Below, piece after piece: positions 8,465 through 17,191 of a stretch of DNA of 64,000 nucleotides. The translations under genes were made by a program, and so were the position numbers. The notes under the pieces are model-generated. The model did no database searches. It saw nothing but the letters and a program-made list of their open reading frames with translations, and was not told where the DNA came from. Position 1 is the first letter of the stretch; the number at the start of each line of letters is the position of its first letter. Source of the stretch: Micromonospora sp. NBRC 110009 (GTDB taxonomy: Bacteria; Actinomycetota; Actinomycetes; Mycobacteriales; Micromonosporaceae); NCBI RefSeq assembly GCF_030518795.1, contig NZ_CP130427.1:4836001-4900000 (forward strand). Direction: 5' to 3'.

Positions 8465-9064
8465 TCAGCGCCGTGCACGCCTTCGAATCAGTCGCCATCC
8501 GGCGTAGGCGAGCACGGCGACAGCCCCGATGGCGAGCACGTACCACTGGTAGCGGTGCAGATCCGCCACGACGGCGCGGATGTGGTCCCCGGCGACATAG
8601 CCGGCGGTCGCCCACACGCCGACCCAGGCGGCGGCGCCGAGGGCGTTGTAGAGGACGAACCGGCGCCACGGCATGCCGGTTGCGCCGGCGATGATGCCGT
8701 TGAACTGACGCAGGCCCTCGACGAACCGGGCGACCACCACGATCTTCGGCCCGTGCCGGCTCATCACCGCCTCCAACCCCGCGAACCGCTCCGGCGTCAG
8801 GCGCACGTACCGGCCGTAACGCAGAAAGATCCGCCGCCCGCCGGTACGACCGAGCAGGTAGCCGACGCTGTCCCCGATCACCGCGGCCAGGAACGCCGTC
8901 ATCGTGACGCCAATGATGGCCAGTTCGCCGTGCGCGGCGTATCCGGCGCCGGCGATGATCGCCGTCTCGCCCGGTGCAGGGATGCCCAAGCTTTCCACCC
9001 CGACGAGCAGGGCGAGGCCCAGGTAGCCGTACCGCACGACCAGGCTGGTGAGGGCGGCCGTCAC
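8465..9064 (-). CDS. DedA-family membrane protein
   Basis: A 199-residue protein of the DedA/SNARE-associated family, which flips or scrambles lipids such as C55-P and phospholipids. Visible are ESLGIPAPGETAIIAGAG near the N-terminus, the FLRYGRYV and RFVEGLRQFNG segments (family motif F-x-R-x3-G-type) and about five membrane helices. Start GTG 9064 is used because its GTGA overlaps the PAP2 stop by 4 bp. Pairing with a PAP2 phosphatase suggests a joint role in recycling polyprenyl or lipid phosphates (inference). Confidence 0.88.
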   Translation of the reverse strand: MTAALTSLVVRYGYLGLALLVGVESLGIPAPGETAIIAGAGYAAHGELAIIGVTMTAFLAAVIGDSVGYLLGRTGGRRIFLRYGRYVRLTPERFAGLEAVMSRHGPKIVVVARFVEGLRQFNGIIAGATGMPWRRFVLYNALGAAAWVGVWATAGYVAGDHIRAVVADLHRYQWYVLAIGAVAVLAYAGWRLIRRRARR

Positions 9065-9666
9065 AGCCTTGCCGCGGCGGCTTCGTCGGCCACCCCGCCG
9101 CCGGACCGCAACAGGGGTCGCAGTCGGGTCTGGTCCAGCCGGTCCAGGCCGGCGCCGATCGGGCGGCGGGCGATCAGGTAGCCGAGGAGGGTCACGCCGG
9201 CGCCGACCCCGAAGCCGGCCAGCACGTCGGCCGGGTAGTGGGCGCCGATGTAGATCCGGGCGAACCCCATCACCGCGGCGGCGGCCACGGCCAGCAGGCC
9301 GAGCCGCCAGCTGACCAGCAGCAGGCCGGCCGCGACGGCGCCGGCCATGGTGGCGTGATCCGAGGGGAAGGACGGGTCCCCGCTCCGGTCGGCAAGCACC
9401 AGGATGCCGGGCAGCGCCGTGTAGGGGCGGGGCTCGTGCACGGCGGCCACGATCAGCTGGTTTCCCGCCACCGCGAGCAGCATGCCGACCGGCGCCCACA
9501 CCGCGGCCGGCAGCCCGGTGCCGCGCTGCCGGGCGGTCCACCAGCCGGCCAGCAGCAGGGCGGCGAAGAGTGCCACGCCGTACTTCGCGTAGTCGACCAG
9601 CGGGGCGTGCAACCATGGCGTCGCCCGGGCCAGGTCGTTGATCTCCAGGAAGAGCCGGGTGTTCAT
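9061..9666 (-). CDS. PAP2-superfamily membrane phosphatase
   Basis: A 201-residue membrane phosphatase. The three active-site motifs are HEPRPY, PSFPSDHA (catalytic His) and RIYIGAHYPADVLAGF (nucleophile His and Asp). About five to six membrane helices surround them. Substrates in the family are lipid or polyprenyl (pyro)phosphates such as undecaprenyl pyrophosphate. AGGGG precedes the ATG. It is the first gene of a two-gene operon with DedA and diverges from the response-regulator gene. Confidence 0.9.
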   Translation of the reverse strand: MNTRLFLEINDLARATPWLHAPLVDYAKYGVALFAALLLAGWWTARQRGTGLPAAVWAPVGMLLAVAGNQLIVAAVHEPRPYTALPGILVLADRSGDPSFPSDHATMAGAVAAGLLLVSWRLGLLAVAAAAVMGFARIYIGAHYPADVLAGFGVGAGVTLLGYLIARRPIGAGLDRLDQTRLRPLLRSGGGVADEAAAARL

Positions 9667-9700
9667 GCTGTCCCCTCCGCCGTGCCGGTTTGAGATGCCG

Positions 9701-9734
9701 ACGGTAGGCAGCGGGACATGAAGGCCAGATGAAG
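9701..9734 (-). promoter_or_regulatory. Response-regulator-type direct-repeat promoter of PAP2-DedA
   Basis: On the minus strand: TTCA (9730-9733), 7 bp, TTCATG (9717-9722), 10 bp, TACCGT (9701-9706). The two half-sites are 11 bp apart. The layout matches 8421-8453 almost exactly. It lies in the region shared with the divergent two-component genes, so autoregulation is also possible. Confidence 0.65.
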
Positions 9735-9789
9735 ATCATCGACTGTGTGCTGAACTGGTGACCGAGGGCAGCCGACGGCAGGAGGCGGG

Positions 9790-10467
9790 GTGCGGGTCCT
9801 GGTGGTGGAGGACGAGCGGCGGCTTGCCGGCCTGCTCGCCCAGGGGCTGCGCGAAGCCGGACACGCCGTCGACATCCGGCACAACGGCTCCGAGGGGCTG
9901 CTCGCCGCCGCCACCGGCCTGTATGACGCGGTGGTGCTCGATGTCATGCTGCCCGGCCTGGACGGCACGGCGGTCTGCCGGACCCTGCGTCAGCAGGGCA
10001 ACCAGGTGCCGGTGCTGATGCTCACCGCCCGCGGCGAGGTCCCCGACCGGGTCGCCGGCCTGGACGCGGGCGCGGATGACTACCTGGCCAAGCCGTTCTC
10101 CTTCGATGAACTCCTCGCCCGGCTGCGCGCGCTGCACCGCCGCTCCGCCGGCCCTCCGCCGGCCGAGGTCCGCGCCGGGGACCTGCTACTCGACCCCGCC
10201 CGGCGGCGGGTGTTCCGCGGCGACACCGAGATCGACCTGTCCGCGCGGGAGTTCGACATCCTCGCGCTGCTGATGGCCCGGGCCGGGCAGTGCCTGACCC
10301 GATACCAGATTCTCGACGAGGTGTGGGACGGCGAAACGGACATCCGCTCCAACGTCATCGACGTTCACATCGCCACTCTCCGCGGCAAGGTCGACAAGCC
10401 GTTCGGCCGGCATGCCATCGAGACCCTGCGCGGCGTCGGCTACCGGCTCCGCCCCGACGGCGGCTGA
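9790..10467 (+). CDS. OmpR/PhoB-family response regulator
   Basis: A 225-residue DNA-binding regulator. The receiver domain has acidic EDE at 7-9, phospho-acceptor Asp51 in VVLDVMLPG, the Thr of MLTARGE and Lys of LAKPFS. The C-terminal winged-helix domain includes FDILALLMARAG, RSNVIDVHIATLRGK and the final GVGYRL. GTG 9790 is preceded by GGAGGCGG. It is followed after 1 bp by its histidine kinase. The likely direct targets are the two promoters with the TTCA repeat, at 8421 and 9701. Confidence 0.95.
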   Translation: MRVLVVEDERRLAGLLAQGLREAGHAVDIRHNGSEGLLAAATGLYDAVVLDVMLPGLDGTAVCRTLRQQGNQVPVLMLTARGEVPDRVAGLDAGADDYLAKPFSFDELLARLRALHRRSAGPPPAEVRAGDLLLDPARRRVFRGDTEIDLSAREFDILALLMARAGQCLTRYQILDEVWDGETDIRSNVIDVHIATLRGKVDKPFGRHAIETLRGVGYRLRPDGG

Positions 10468-10468
10468 C

Positions 10469-11923
10469 ATGCCACTCCGACCCCGGTCCTGGGCTACTCG
10501 GTGGAGCCGACTGCCGCTGCGCGTCCGGCTGGTCGCCGGATTCGCCGCCGCCATGCTCGTGGTCCTCACCGGCGCGGGCGGGTTCGTCTACCTGCGGGTG
10601 CGCTACGCCCTCGACCTGCGGCTCGACCAGGACCTGGCCACCCAATCGGCGCAACTGACCGACGCGGCCCGCGCCGGCAGGCCGCTGCCGACCGTCGCCC
10701 GTACCGGAGCGGGGGAGTACTGGCAGCTCCTCGACGCCACCAACCAGGTGCTCGCCACCAGCCCGGGCCTGCCCGCCGGGTCCCTGCTCACCCCCGCCCA
10801 GCTCGAGCAGTCCCTTCGCCAGCCGGTACGAGCCGACCGGGGCAGCCTGCTGCCCATCAGCGCCCGCCCCCTGCGTTTGTACGCCACCCCCGTGCGGGCC
10901 GGCACCATGCCGGCGGCGGGGGAGCCCGCCGTCACGGTCGCCGCGGTCCGTCGCGACCAACGCGACGAAGCGCTGCGCGAGCTCATCGGCCAGCTCGCCC
11001 TGGCCAACCTCGCCGCTCTCGCCGTCGCCTCCCTGGTCGGCTACCGGCTCGCCCGAGCCGCACTTGCCCCCGTCGAGCGCTACCGCAGCGAAGCCGCCCG
11101 GATCGCCGCCGGAGCCACCGGGGTACGCCTCGCCGTCCCGGCCACCGACGACGAGGTGGCCCGCCTCGGCCGCACTCTCAATGACATGCTCACCGCGCTG
11201 GAAACGGCGTTGGAGCGGGAACGCCAGTTCATCAATGACGCCAGCCACGAACTGCGCACGCCACTGACCCTGCTCGCCACCGAACTGGAGTTGGCCCTGC
11301 GCCGCCCACGCACGGCCGCCGAACTGGAACAGACCGTACGCAGCGCCGCCGCCGACACCGCCGACCTCATCGCCCTCGCCGACGCCCTGCTCACCGTCGG
11401 CGCCCAACCCGCCCAGGACGACAATGCACCCGCCGTCGACGTCACCGTCCTGCTCGCCAACCTGGTCCAGCGCTACCGGACCAGCGCCGGCCTCGACCCC
11501 GACGTACTGCGGTGCTACACCGAGCCGGACCTGACCACTCACGGGGATGCCACGCGCCTGAGCCGGGTCGTCACCAACCTGCTCGACAACGCCATCCGCT
11601 ACGGCGCCCCTCCGATCACCGTCAGCGCCACCCAGGTCGACGGCCTGATCCGGATCATGGTCCACGACACCGGCACGGGCATCGATCCGGCCTTTCTGCC
11701 CCACGCTGCCGAGCGCTTCCGCCGTGCCGACACCGCCCGCACCTCGCCCGGTGCCGGCCTCGGCCTGGCCATCGTCGAGGCGATCGTCCGCGCCCACCAC
11801 GGCGAACTGCGCATCTGCTCCGCCGGCGCCCACCACCGAATCGATGCCCGCGTTGACGTGCCATGCGAGCACCCCGCCGGCGGCACCACGGTCACCGTAA
11901 TGCTGTCCGGACCCTCCTCCTAG
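10469..11923 (+). CDS. Sensor histidine kinase
   Basis: A 484-residue membrane kinase. TM1 lies at about 17-40 and an extracytoplasmic sensor of about 110 residues follows. TM2 is ANLAALAVASLVGYRLA. A HAMP linker leads to the H-box ASHELRTPLTLL (phospho-His). The ATPase domain has the N-box TNLLDNAIRYG, DTGTGID and GAGLGLAIVEA. ATG 10469 follows the regulator's stop by 1 bp, so the two are co-translated. The sensor region matches no family I recognise. The downstream terminator at 12063-12110 closes the unit. Confidence 0.94.
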   Translation: MPLRPRSWATRWSRLPLRVRLVAGFAAAMLVVLTGAGGFVYLRVRYALDLRLDQDLATQSAQLTDAARAGRPLPTVARTGAGEYWQLLDATNQVLATSPGLPAGSLLTPAQLEQSLRQPVRADRGSLLPISARPLRLYATPVRAGTMPAAGEPAVTVAAVRRDQRDEALRELIGQLALANLAALAVASLVGYRLARAALAPVERYRSEAARIAAGATGVRLAVPATDDEVARLGRTLNDMLTALETALERERQFINDASHELRTPLTLLATELELALRRPRTAAELEQTVRSAAADTADLIALADALLTVGAQPAQDDNAPAVDVTVLLANLVQRYRTSAGLDPDVLRCYTEPDLTTHGDATRLSRVVTNLLDNAIRYGAPPITVSATQVDGLIRIMVHDTGTGIDPAFLPHAAERFRRADTARTSPGAGLGLAIVEAIVRAHHGELRICSAGAHHRIDARVDVPCEHPAGGTTVTVMLSGPSS

Positions 11924-12062
11924 ACCGACCGCTGCCCCTGTCTCAAGAACGACGAGTGCACGGATCTGCGGTGAATCGACATCGAGCTGGCTGCCGAGCG
12001 CGGAGCGCAGTAGGCGGCCACCGCGCCGGATGGTCCATCCCCTGACTCCATGATCCACTCCG

Positions 12063-12110
12063 CGGCGACGGTGCCCGTCCCGTACGTGACCAGGACGGGC
12101 ACCGTCGCCG
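12063..12110. terminator. Strong bidirectional terminator
   Basis: Perfect 18-bp stem CGGCGACGGTGCCCGTCC / GGACGGGCACCGTCGCCG with a 12-nt loop, between the histidine kinase (ends 11923) and the converging propeller gene (ends 12128). It is the longest perfect hairpin I found in the window. Confidence 0.85.
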
Positions 12111-12127
12111 TTACCGAGGCGGGTCGC

Positions 12128-13783
12128 TCAGGCGCCCGAGCCCCGGATGGTGACGTCGTGGCTGGTGTAGGCGTATGCGTAGGTCGCGTCGCCGTCGAAG
12201 CGGATGTGGTAGGTGTACTGGCCGCCCACCGGGGGCGTGTCGGTGATGGTGAACGAGCCGTCAGGGGCGAGCGGCACCAGCGGCAGGTCGGCCCCGACGG
12301 AACCGCTCTTGTTGGTGTAGACCCGGTACACCACGATCGATCCGGAGGCCGGCGTGGGCACGTTGCCGGCGGTACTCATCTGACCGGTGAGCGTGAGCGG
12401 CTTCTTGGCGCTCCCTGTTGTCGGGCCGGTCACGATCAGCGAGGTGGGGTGCTGGGCGACGTCGACCGCGGTCGTGGTCTTCGACCAGCGGAAGGCGGGG
12501 CTACCGTCCCAGATGGCGGTGTAGGTGACGCGGCCGCCGACCGGCGGGGTGTCGGTGGCGGTGAAGGTGCCGTCCTCGGCGGTGGTCACGCCGGGCAGGG
12601 TGGCGGTGGTGCCGTCGGGCAGCGTGCGGGTGATCTCGATCGGCTGTGCGCCCGGCGCGGAGCCGTCGGGGAAGGCGAGCCGGCCGGCCATGGTGAACGG
12701 GTCCAGCGCGGTCGCCGCGGTGGTGGCCGACAGGCTCAGCGTGGACGCCGCCAGGAAGGCGCCCTCCACGCGCCACAGGTAGTACCGGTTGTACGGCCAG
12801 TCGTTCAGCAGGGCGTAGAGGTCGTCGCCCAGCACGGAGAGGCTGCCGGTGACCAGGTCGCCCTTGTAGGTCATCTGGGCCTGCAAGGTCTTCGCCCCCG
12901 TGGCGGCGTCGTACACCCCGGCGTAGGGGCCGTAGTTCGAGCCGTAGAAGGCGGTGGCGACGTGTGCGCCGTTCGGGCTGAGCGCGATCGCGCCCGGTGA
13001 GCCCGGGTAATCGGCCTTCGAGCCGTAGCTGCGGACCTTGGTCAGGGTCCTGGTATCCCAGACGTCGAAGCCGGAGGTGGCGAAGACCGAGATGGCCTCG
13101 GTGCCGTCGGGCGTGATGGTGAGGTCGGTCAGGTTGGACAGGTCGTTGTCGGCGCCGTCGATGACGCCCCGCAGCGTCGCCGGGGTGGTGCTGACGTCGT
13201 ACACCCGGGGGCTGGCGGGGTTGATCCCCGCCTCGGCGGTGAAGACCGTGTTGCCGGCGCCGGCCACCAGGGGCGCGCCGTACATCCGGGTGGCGACCTG
13301 GACGGGCGTGGGCGCCGCCGTGGACAGGTCGAGGCCGAGGACGCCGCCGACAAAGTCGTTCTTGATGCCGTAGCCCACCCAGAGCTGGTCGCCGTCGAGA
13401 GACAGGTTCGCCGGCGACGGGTACCCGGCCAGGTTGATCCGTCGGACGACGGTGAGGTTGGCCGCGTCGATCTCGGCGATCTCGTTCGAGCCGGAGAGCG
13501 CCGCGTAGACCCGGCTGCCGTCGGGCGTGACGGCCAGGCCGGTCGGGCTGGCCAGGCCGGTGATGCTGCCGGTGAGCGCGCCGTGGGCGTCGGCGACCAC
13601 GATCCGGTCGTTCGCGGAGACGAAGACCCGGCCGCCGGCCGCGGCCGTGTCGACGACGCCGGTGACGCCTTGGATCAGGGTGGCGGTGTCCCTGGCGGCG
13701 GCGGGTGCGGTGGCGGCGACGAGGCCGGCTGCTGCGGCCATCGTCGATGCCAGGACTGAGCCGATCACTGTGCGGAATCGCAC
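12128..13783 (-). CDS. Secreted YVTN-type beta-propeller with two Ig-like repeats
   Basis: A 551-residue exported protein. GTG 13783 is chosen because AAAGGGG precedes it and because it starts a signal peptide directly (VRFRTVIGS, hydrophobic core, APAAARD). Residues of about 40-350 form a YVTN/WD-like propeller with repeats such as VTPDGSRVYAAL, ITPDGTEAISVF and LSPNGAHVATAF. Two related beta-sandwich domains follow, each with the phrase TDTPPVGG followed by a YT strand, so they arose by duplication. No enzyme motif is seen. It may bind surface or matrix ligands (inference). Confidence 0.85.
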   Translation of the reverse strand: MRFRTVIGSVLASTMAAAAGLVAATAPAAARDTATLIQGVTGVVDTAAAGGRVFVSANDRIVVADAHGALTGSITGLASPTGLAVTPDGSRVYAALSGSNEIAEIDAANLTVVRRINLAGYPSPANLSLDGDQLWVGYGIKNDFVGGVLGLDLSTAAPTPVQVATRMYGAPLVAGAGNTVFTAEAGINPASPRVYDVSTTPATLRGVIDGADNDLSNLTDLTITPDGTEAISVFATSGFDVWDTRTLTKVRSYGSKADYPGSPGAIALSPNGAHVATAFYGSNYGPYAGVYDAATGAKTLQAQMTYKGDLVTGSLSVLGDDLYALLNDWPYNRYYLWRVEGAFLAASTLSLSATTAATALDPFTMAGRLAFPDGSAPGAQPIEITRTLPDGTTATLPGVTTAEDGTFTATDTPPVGGRVTYTAIWDGSPAFRWSKTTTAVDVAQHPTSLIVTGPTTGSAKKPLTLTGQMSTAGNVPTPASGSIVVYRVYTNKSGSVGADLPLVPLAPDGSFTITDTPPVGGQYTYHIRFDGDATYAYAYTSHDVTIRGSGA

Positions 13784-14031
13784 GTGCGGTCCCCTTTCGG
13801 TGGTAACCCCGTGATGCCGCGGCGGCCGGCGGAGCCGGTGCCGGGCTTCGCGACAAGATCGTCGCGTCATCGGATTAGGCGGCCGTCCAGCCAGCACCGT
13901 TACACAATGGATCAAAATATCCGTCAATGAGTGACACTCGCTTGCTGGACCGCCAGGTGCCAGGGTCGGCAGGACGAGACGTCCGGGTCGACAAAGGCGG
14001 TCTGTCGGACCTGGTACCTAACGTCGTCGTC

Positions 14032-14784
14032 ATGGACATTCGGGATCGCGTCGCGATTGTCACCGGCGCCGGGGCCGGCACCGGTCGAGTGATCGCGGAA
14101 CACCTGGCTGGGTTCGGCGCGGTCGTCGTGGCAACCGACGTCGATAAGGAGTCGGCCATGACGGTCAGTGACGGCATACGCAAGAACGGGGGTCGAAGCA
14201 GCTTCGTCGCCGCAGATCTCCTCGACGATGCCGGCCTCGACGCCATCGTGTTGTGCGCCCAGCGGCTGTCCGGCCCGCACATCCTGGTCAACAACGCGGG
14301 CGGCTGGGGTAACGCCGAGCAGGCGTTTCCCGATGCCACGCCTGATCAATGGCGGGCAGTACTCGAGCTGAACCTCGGTGCCCCGATGGCGCTTACGCAG
14401 CGCTGTCTGCCGCCGATGGCACGGCTCGGAGGTGGGGCCGTGGTCAACATCGCCTCCAGCGCCGGCCGCGGCGGTGGTCCGTACGCTTCACCGGAGTACG
14501 GCGCAGCCAAGGCCGGCCTGATCCGATTCACCACCTCACTCGCCGACCTGCCGACCACGCACAACGTGCGCGTCAACTGTGTGGTCCCGAATTGGATCGG
14601 CCTGGACCGCGCGTACGCCCAACTGGCCGCCATGACGGCAGCCCAGAGGGCCGAGGCCCCGCCGCTGATCCCGCCCGAGGACGTCGCTGCCGCGGTGACC
14701 GACTTCATGGTCGACGAATCGCTGACCGGCCGGGTCGCCATCCTGGAAGGCGGACAGCCTCGAACTCTCCTCGACGTGTCCTGA
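14032..14784 (+). CDS. Short-chain dehydrogenase/reductase (SDR)
   Basis: A 250-residue Rossmann-fold oxidoreductase. The cofactor motif is TGAGAGTGR, followed by LVNNAGG and catalytic Ser (NIASSAG) with YGAAKAG (Tyr-x3-Lys). The acidic residue at the end of strand 2 (ATDVD) favours NAD(H). ATG 14032 puts the first strand DRVAIVTG at the usual position. No Shine-Dalgarno is visible, and a TAACGT box at 14019-14024 would suit a leaderless message. An upstream ATG at 13927 would add 35 atypical residues. The substrate is unknown. Confidence 0.9.
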   Translation: MDIRDRVAIVTGAGAGTGRVIAEHLAGFGAVVVATDVDKESAMTVSDGIRKNGGRSSFVAADLLDDAGLDAIVLCAQRLSGPHILVNNAGGWGNAEQAFPDATPDQWRAVLELNLGAPMALTQRCLPPMARLGGGAVVNIASSAGRGGGPYASPEYGAAKAGLIRFTTSLADLPTTHNVRVNCVVPNWIGLDRAYAQLAAMTAAQRAEAPPLIPPEDVAAAVTDFMVDESLTGRVAILEGGQPRTLLDVS

Positions 14785-14820
14785 CCGCGACACGCTCGCC
14801 GGAGAGAGTTCTGGCCGGGC

Positions 14821-15576
14821 TCAGAGCCAGGGTGGTGGACCCTCGAAGGCGAAAGTGTGCACGTCGAACAGTACGGCCGCTTCCACGCCCAGCGCCGGCC
14901 CGCCCTGGCGGGCGGCCCAGGTGAGGAACGGCCCGGGTTCGGGGCCGGCCACGCCCAGGCCCTTGGTGTACTCAGCGTGCGCGGCCAGCGAGGCGATCCC
15001 GCGTCGTAAGGGCTCACCGGTGACGTCGACGCCGTGGGTGGGTCGCTCGGCGCCGGCGAAGCAGACGTAGCGCACGCCGGCCCAGGGTGACAGCCCCTCG
15101 TCCACCAGTTCTGGGAAGATCCACCGGTTGCCCGCGTCGCGGCCGGAGTCCAGTGTGGCCAGTCCCACCGCCCGGTGGTCGGCCTGGTTGGTCATACCGC
15201 CCACCATGCGGATGGTGAAGGCGCCCGAGACGATGACGTCGGGCCGGTGTCGGCGGATTGCCCGCACGATGTCGCGGCGCAGGTCTGGGCCGTACTCGAC
15301 GACGCCGTCGCGGTGGTCGAGGAACTCCACGACGTCCACGCCGACCTCCCGGGCCGCGGCGCGCTGCTCCTCCTCGCGCAACGGCCCGACCTGGTCCGGG
15401 TGCATGGCGTCGATCCCGGCCTCGCCCCGGGTAGCCAGCAGATAGGTGACCTGCTTGCCCTGTGCGGTCCAGCGGGCAATCGCCGAGGCCGCGCCGTACT
15501 CGATGTCGTCCGGGTGTGCGGCCACCGCAAGGCACCGCTCCCAGTCCTCCGGCAACGCCCGTAGACGCTCATCCAC
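14821..15576 (-). CDS. PIG-L/LmbE family N-deacetylase
   Basis: A 251-residue zinc hydrolase like MshB and mycothiol conjugate amidase. The metal motif AAHPDDIEYG lies near residue 19 and later conserved stretches include GEAGID and NQADHRAVG, whose His completes the site. Family members remove acetyl groups from GlcNAc-type substrates or cleave mycothiol conjugates; the substrate here is not decided by sequence. It converges on the SDR gene and diverges from an alpha/beta hydrolase. Confidence 0.88.
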   Translation of the reverse strand: MDERLRALPEDWERCLAVAAHPDDIEYGAASAIARWTAQGKQVTYLLATRGEAGIDAMHPDQVGPLREEEQRAAAREVGVDVVEFLDHRDGVVEYGPDLRRDIVRAIRRHRPDVIVSGAFTIRMVGGMTNQADHRAVGLATLDSGRDAGNRWIFPELVDEGLSPWAGVRYVCFAGAERPTHGVDVTGEPLRRGIASLAAHAEYTKGLGVAGPEPGPFLTWAARQGGPALGVEAAVLFDVHTFAFEGPPPWL

Positions 15577-15661
15577 GGTTCACACCGTAGCCGCCTCTCC
15601 GCCGATCCGGCACCGCCGTGTCGGCAACACCGACATCCTTCGAGCAGCCGATAATGGGCGG

Positions 15662-16573
15662 GTGGATCCCGGTCGGCTCCACCCGCAGGCGCGGGCGGCG
15701 ATGCAAGTCCAGCAGCGCGTTCCACTCACCCGGGCGACGCTGCCGGCAGCACGGCTCAGCATGGTCCAGGCGACTCCCGCCGAGGTGGGCAGCGCACCGG
15801 CGATCCGGTCCGTGGTGACCGTCGACGCCGGCGGCGTGCCCGCCCGCCTCTACCGCGACGGCGATCACGACGCGATGCCGGTAGTGCTCTATGCGCACGG
15901 TGGGGGCTGGGTGATGGGCGGCGTCGACACCCACGACGGGCTGTGCCGGCACCTGGCGGCCGCGTCCGGCTGGGCCGTGCTCTCCGTGGACTACCGGCTC
16001 GCCCCCGAGCATCCGTACCCGGCCGCGGTGGACGACATGGCGTGCGCGCTCACCTGGCTGCGCGGGTCCGGGGCGGCTCGGCACGGCCTCGACCCGGGTC
16101 GGATCGCGGTGGCCGGTGACTCTTCGGGAGGGCACCTTGCGGCGGTGACGGCTCGGCGTGCCCGGGATGCGGGGATCCGGCTCGCGGGACAGATCCTCAT
16201 CTGCCCGGTCATCGACCCGGCGGCCGACTATCCGGCCCTGGACGAGTACGGCCTGGACCGGGAGGAGATGCGGTTCTTCTGGGACGCGTTCGCCCCACCC
16301 GGCGTGGACCGTACCCAGCCGGATCTGGACCCACTGCGGGCCGACCTCACCGGCCTGCCCCCCGCCGTGGTCATCACCGCCGAACTCGACCTCCTGTCCG
16401 CCGAGGGGGAACAGTACGCGGCCGGGCTGCTGGCGGCCGGCGTTCCCGTTACCGCAGCCCGGTACCAGGGGCTCATTCACAACTTCCCGCGGAAGCTGGC
16501 CCTGTTCGACGCCGCCCACGTCGCCCTGGCCCAGTTGGCCGCCGTGCTGCACCGCTGGCGACAGGGCCAGTAG
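15662..16573 (+). CDS. Alpha/beta hydrolase of the HSL-like esterase family
   Basis: A 303-residue esterase of the hormone-sensitive-lipase type. The oxyanion motif is HGGGWVMGG, the nucleophile elbow is GDSSGG, and catalytic Asp/His are expected near TAELDLLS and LIHNF. GTG 15662 begins VDPGRLHPQAR, a usual N-terminal helix for the family. An upstream in-frame start would overlap the divergent PIG-L gene. The physiological ester is unknown. Confidence 0.88.
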   Translation: MDPGRLHPQARAAMQVQQRVPLTRATLPAARLSMVQATPAEVGSAPAIRSVVTVDAGGVPARLYRDGDHDAMPVVLYAHGGGWVMGGVDTHDGLCRHLAAASGWAVLSVDYRLAPEHPYPAAVDDMACALTWLRGSGAARHGLDPGRIAVAGDSSGGHLAAVTARRARDAGIRLAGQILICPVIDPAADYPALDEYGLDREEMRFFWDAFAPPGVDRTQPDLDPLRADLTGLPPAVVITAELDLLSAEGEQYAAGLLAAGVPVTAARYQGLIHNFPRKLALFDAAHVALAQLAAVLHRWRQGQ

Positions 16574-16689
16574 GGCCAGGCGGGTGGAGCAGTTGGCGAG
16601 CGTGTCCTGAGCGGCTGCTGTTTCTGCAGACGGATGGAGGTCCCGGCCGAGCTTGGCGATCAGGCCTGCGTCGACGGTGTGCGGGTCTA

Positions 16690-16733
16690 GAATGAAGCAA
16701 AACTTGATTCATTCCAGAAGAGTGGACTATGTT
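16690..16733 (+). promoter_or_regulatory. FurA operator and leaderless promoter of furA-katG
   Basis: A 25-bp AT-rich inverted repeat (16690-16714) has 12-bp arms matching at 10 positions, with outer halves GAATGAA and TTCATTC. It overlaps a promoter: TTGATT (16704-16709), 18 bp, TATGTT (16728-16733). The ATG at 16740 is 6 bp beyond the -10, which implies a leaderless mRNA. Autorepression by FurA at such a site is known from other actinobacteria. Confidence 0.8.
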
Positions 16734-16739
16734 CATCAC

Positions 16740-17168
16740 ATGACGTCCGACTTCGAGACACGGTTACGTGCGGTCTCGTTGCGCGTGACCCGGCCCCGGT
16801 TGGCGGTGCTCGCAGCGCTGCGCGACCACCCGCACGTCGACACCGACACGGTGATCGCCCTGGTCCGGGCGGATCATCCCAGGATCTCCCACCAGGCGGT
16901 GTACGACGTGCTGCGTGCGCTCACCGACGCCGGTCTGGTGCGGCGGATCCAGCCTGCCCGGGCGACCGCCCGCTACGAGTCGCGGGTGGGGGACAACCAC
17001 CACCACGTCGTGTGCCGCTCCTGCGGTGCGATCGCCGACGTCGACTGCGCTGTCGGCCATGCTCCCTGTCTCACCGCCTCAGATGATCACGGGTTCGTGG
17101 TCGACGAGGCGGAGGTCGTCTACTGGGGCACCTGCCCCGACTGCGCGACCGACCGCATCTCCCAGTGA
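16740..17168 (+). CDS. furA: FurA/CatR-type peroxide-responsive repressor
   Basis: A 142-residue Fur-family regulator. The N-terminal winged helix includes RVTRPRLAVLAAL and HQAVYDVLRALTDAGLV. The metal-site histidines lie in GDNHHHVVC, and the structural zinc cysteines are in CRSCGAIADVDC. Start 16740 matches the promoter geometry; an upstream GTG at 16653 would run through the operator. It lies 23 bp upstream of katG, so it is the repressor gene of the catalase-peroxidase operon and should release the operator under peroxide stress. Confidence 0.93.
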   Translation: MTSDFETRLRAVSLRVTRPRLAVLAALRDHPHVDTDTVIALVRADHPRISHQAVYDVLRALTDAGLVRRIQPARATARYESRVGDNHHHVVCRSCGAIADVDCAVGHAPCLTASDDHGFVVDEAEVVYWGTCPDCATDRISQ

Positions 17169-17191
17169 ACCGCCAGTTCGGAAGGAAGCAG

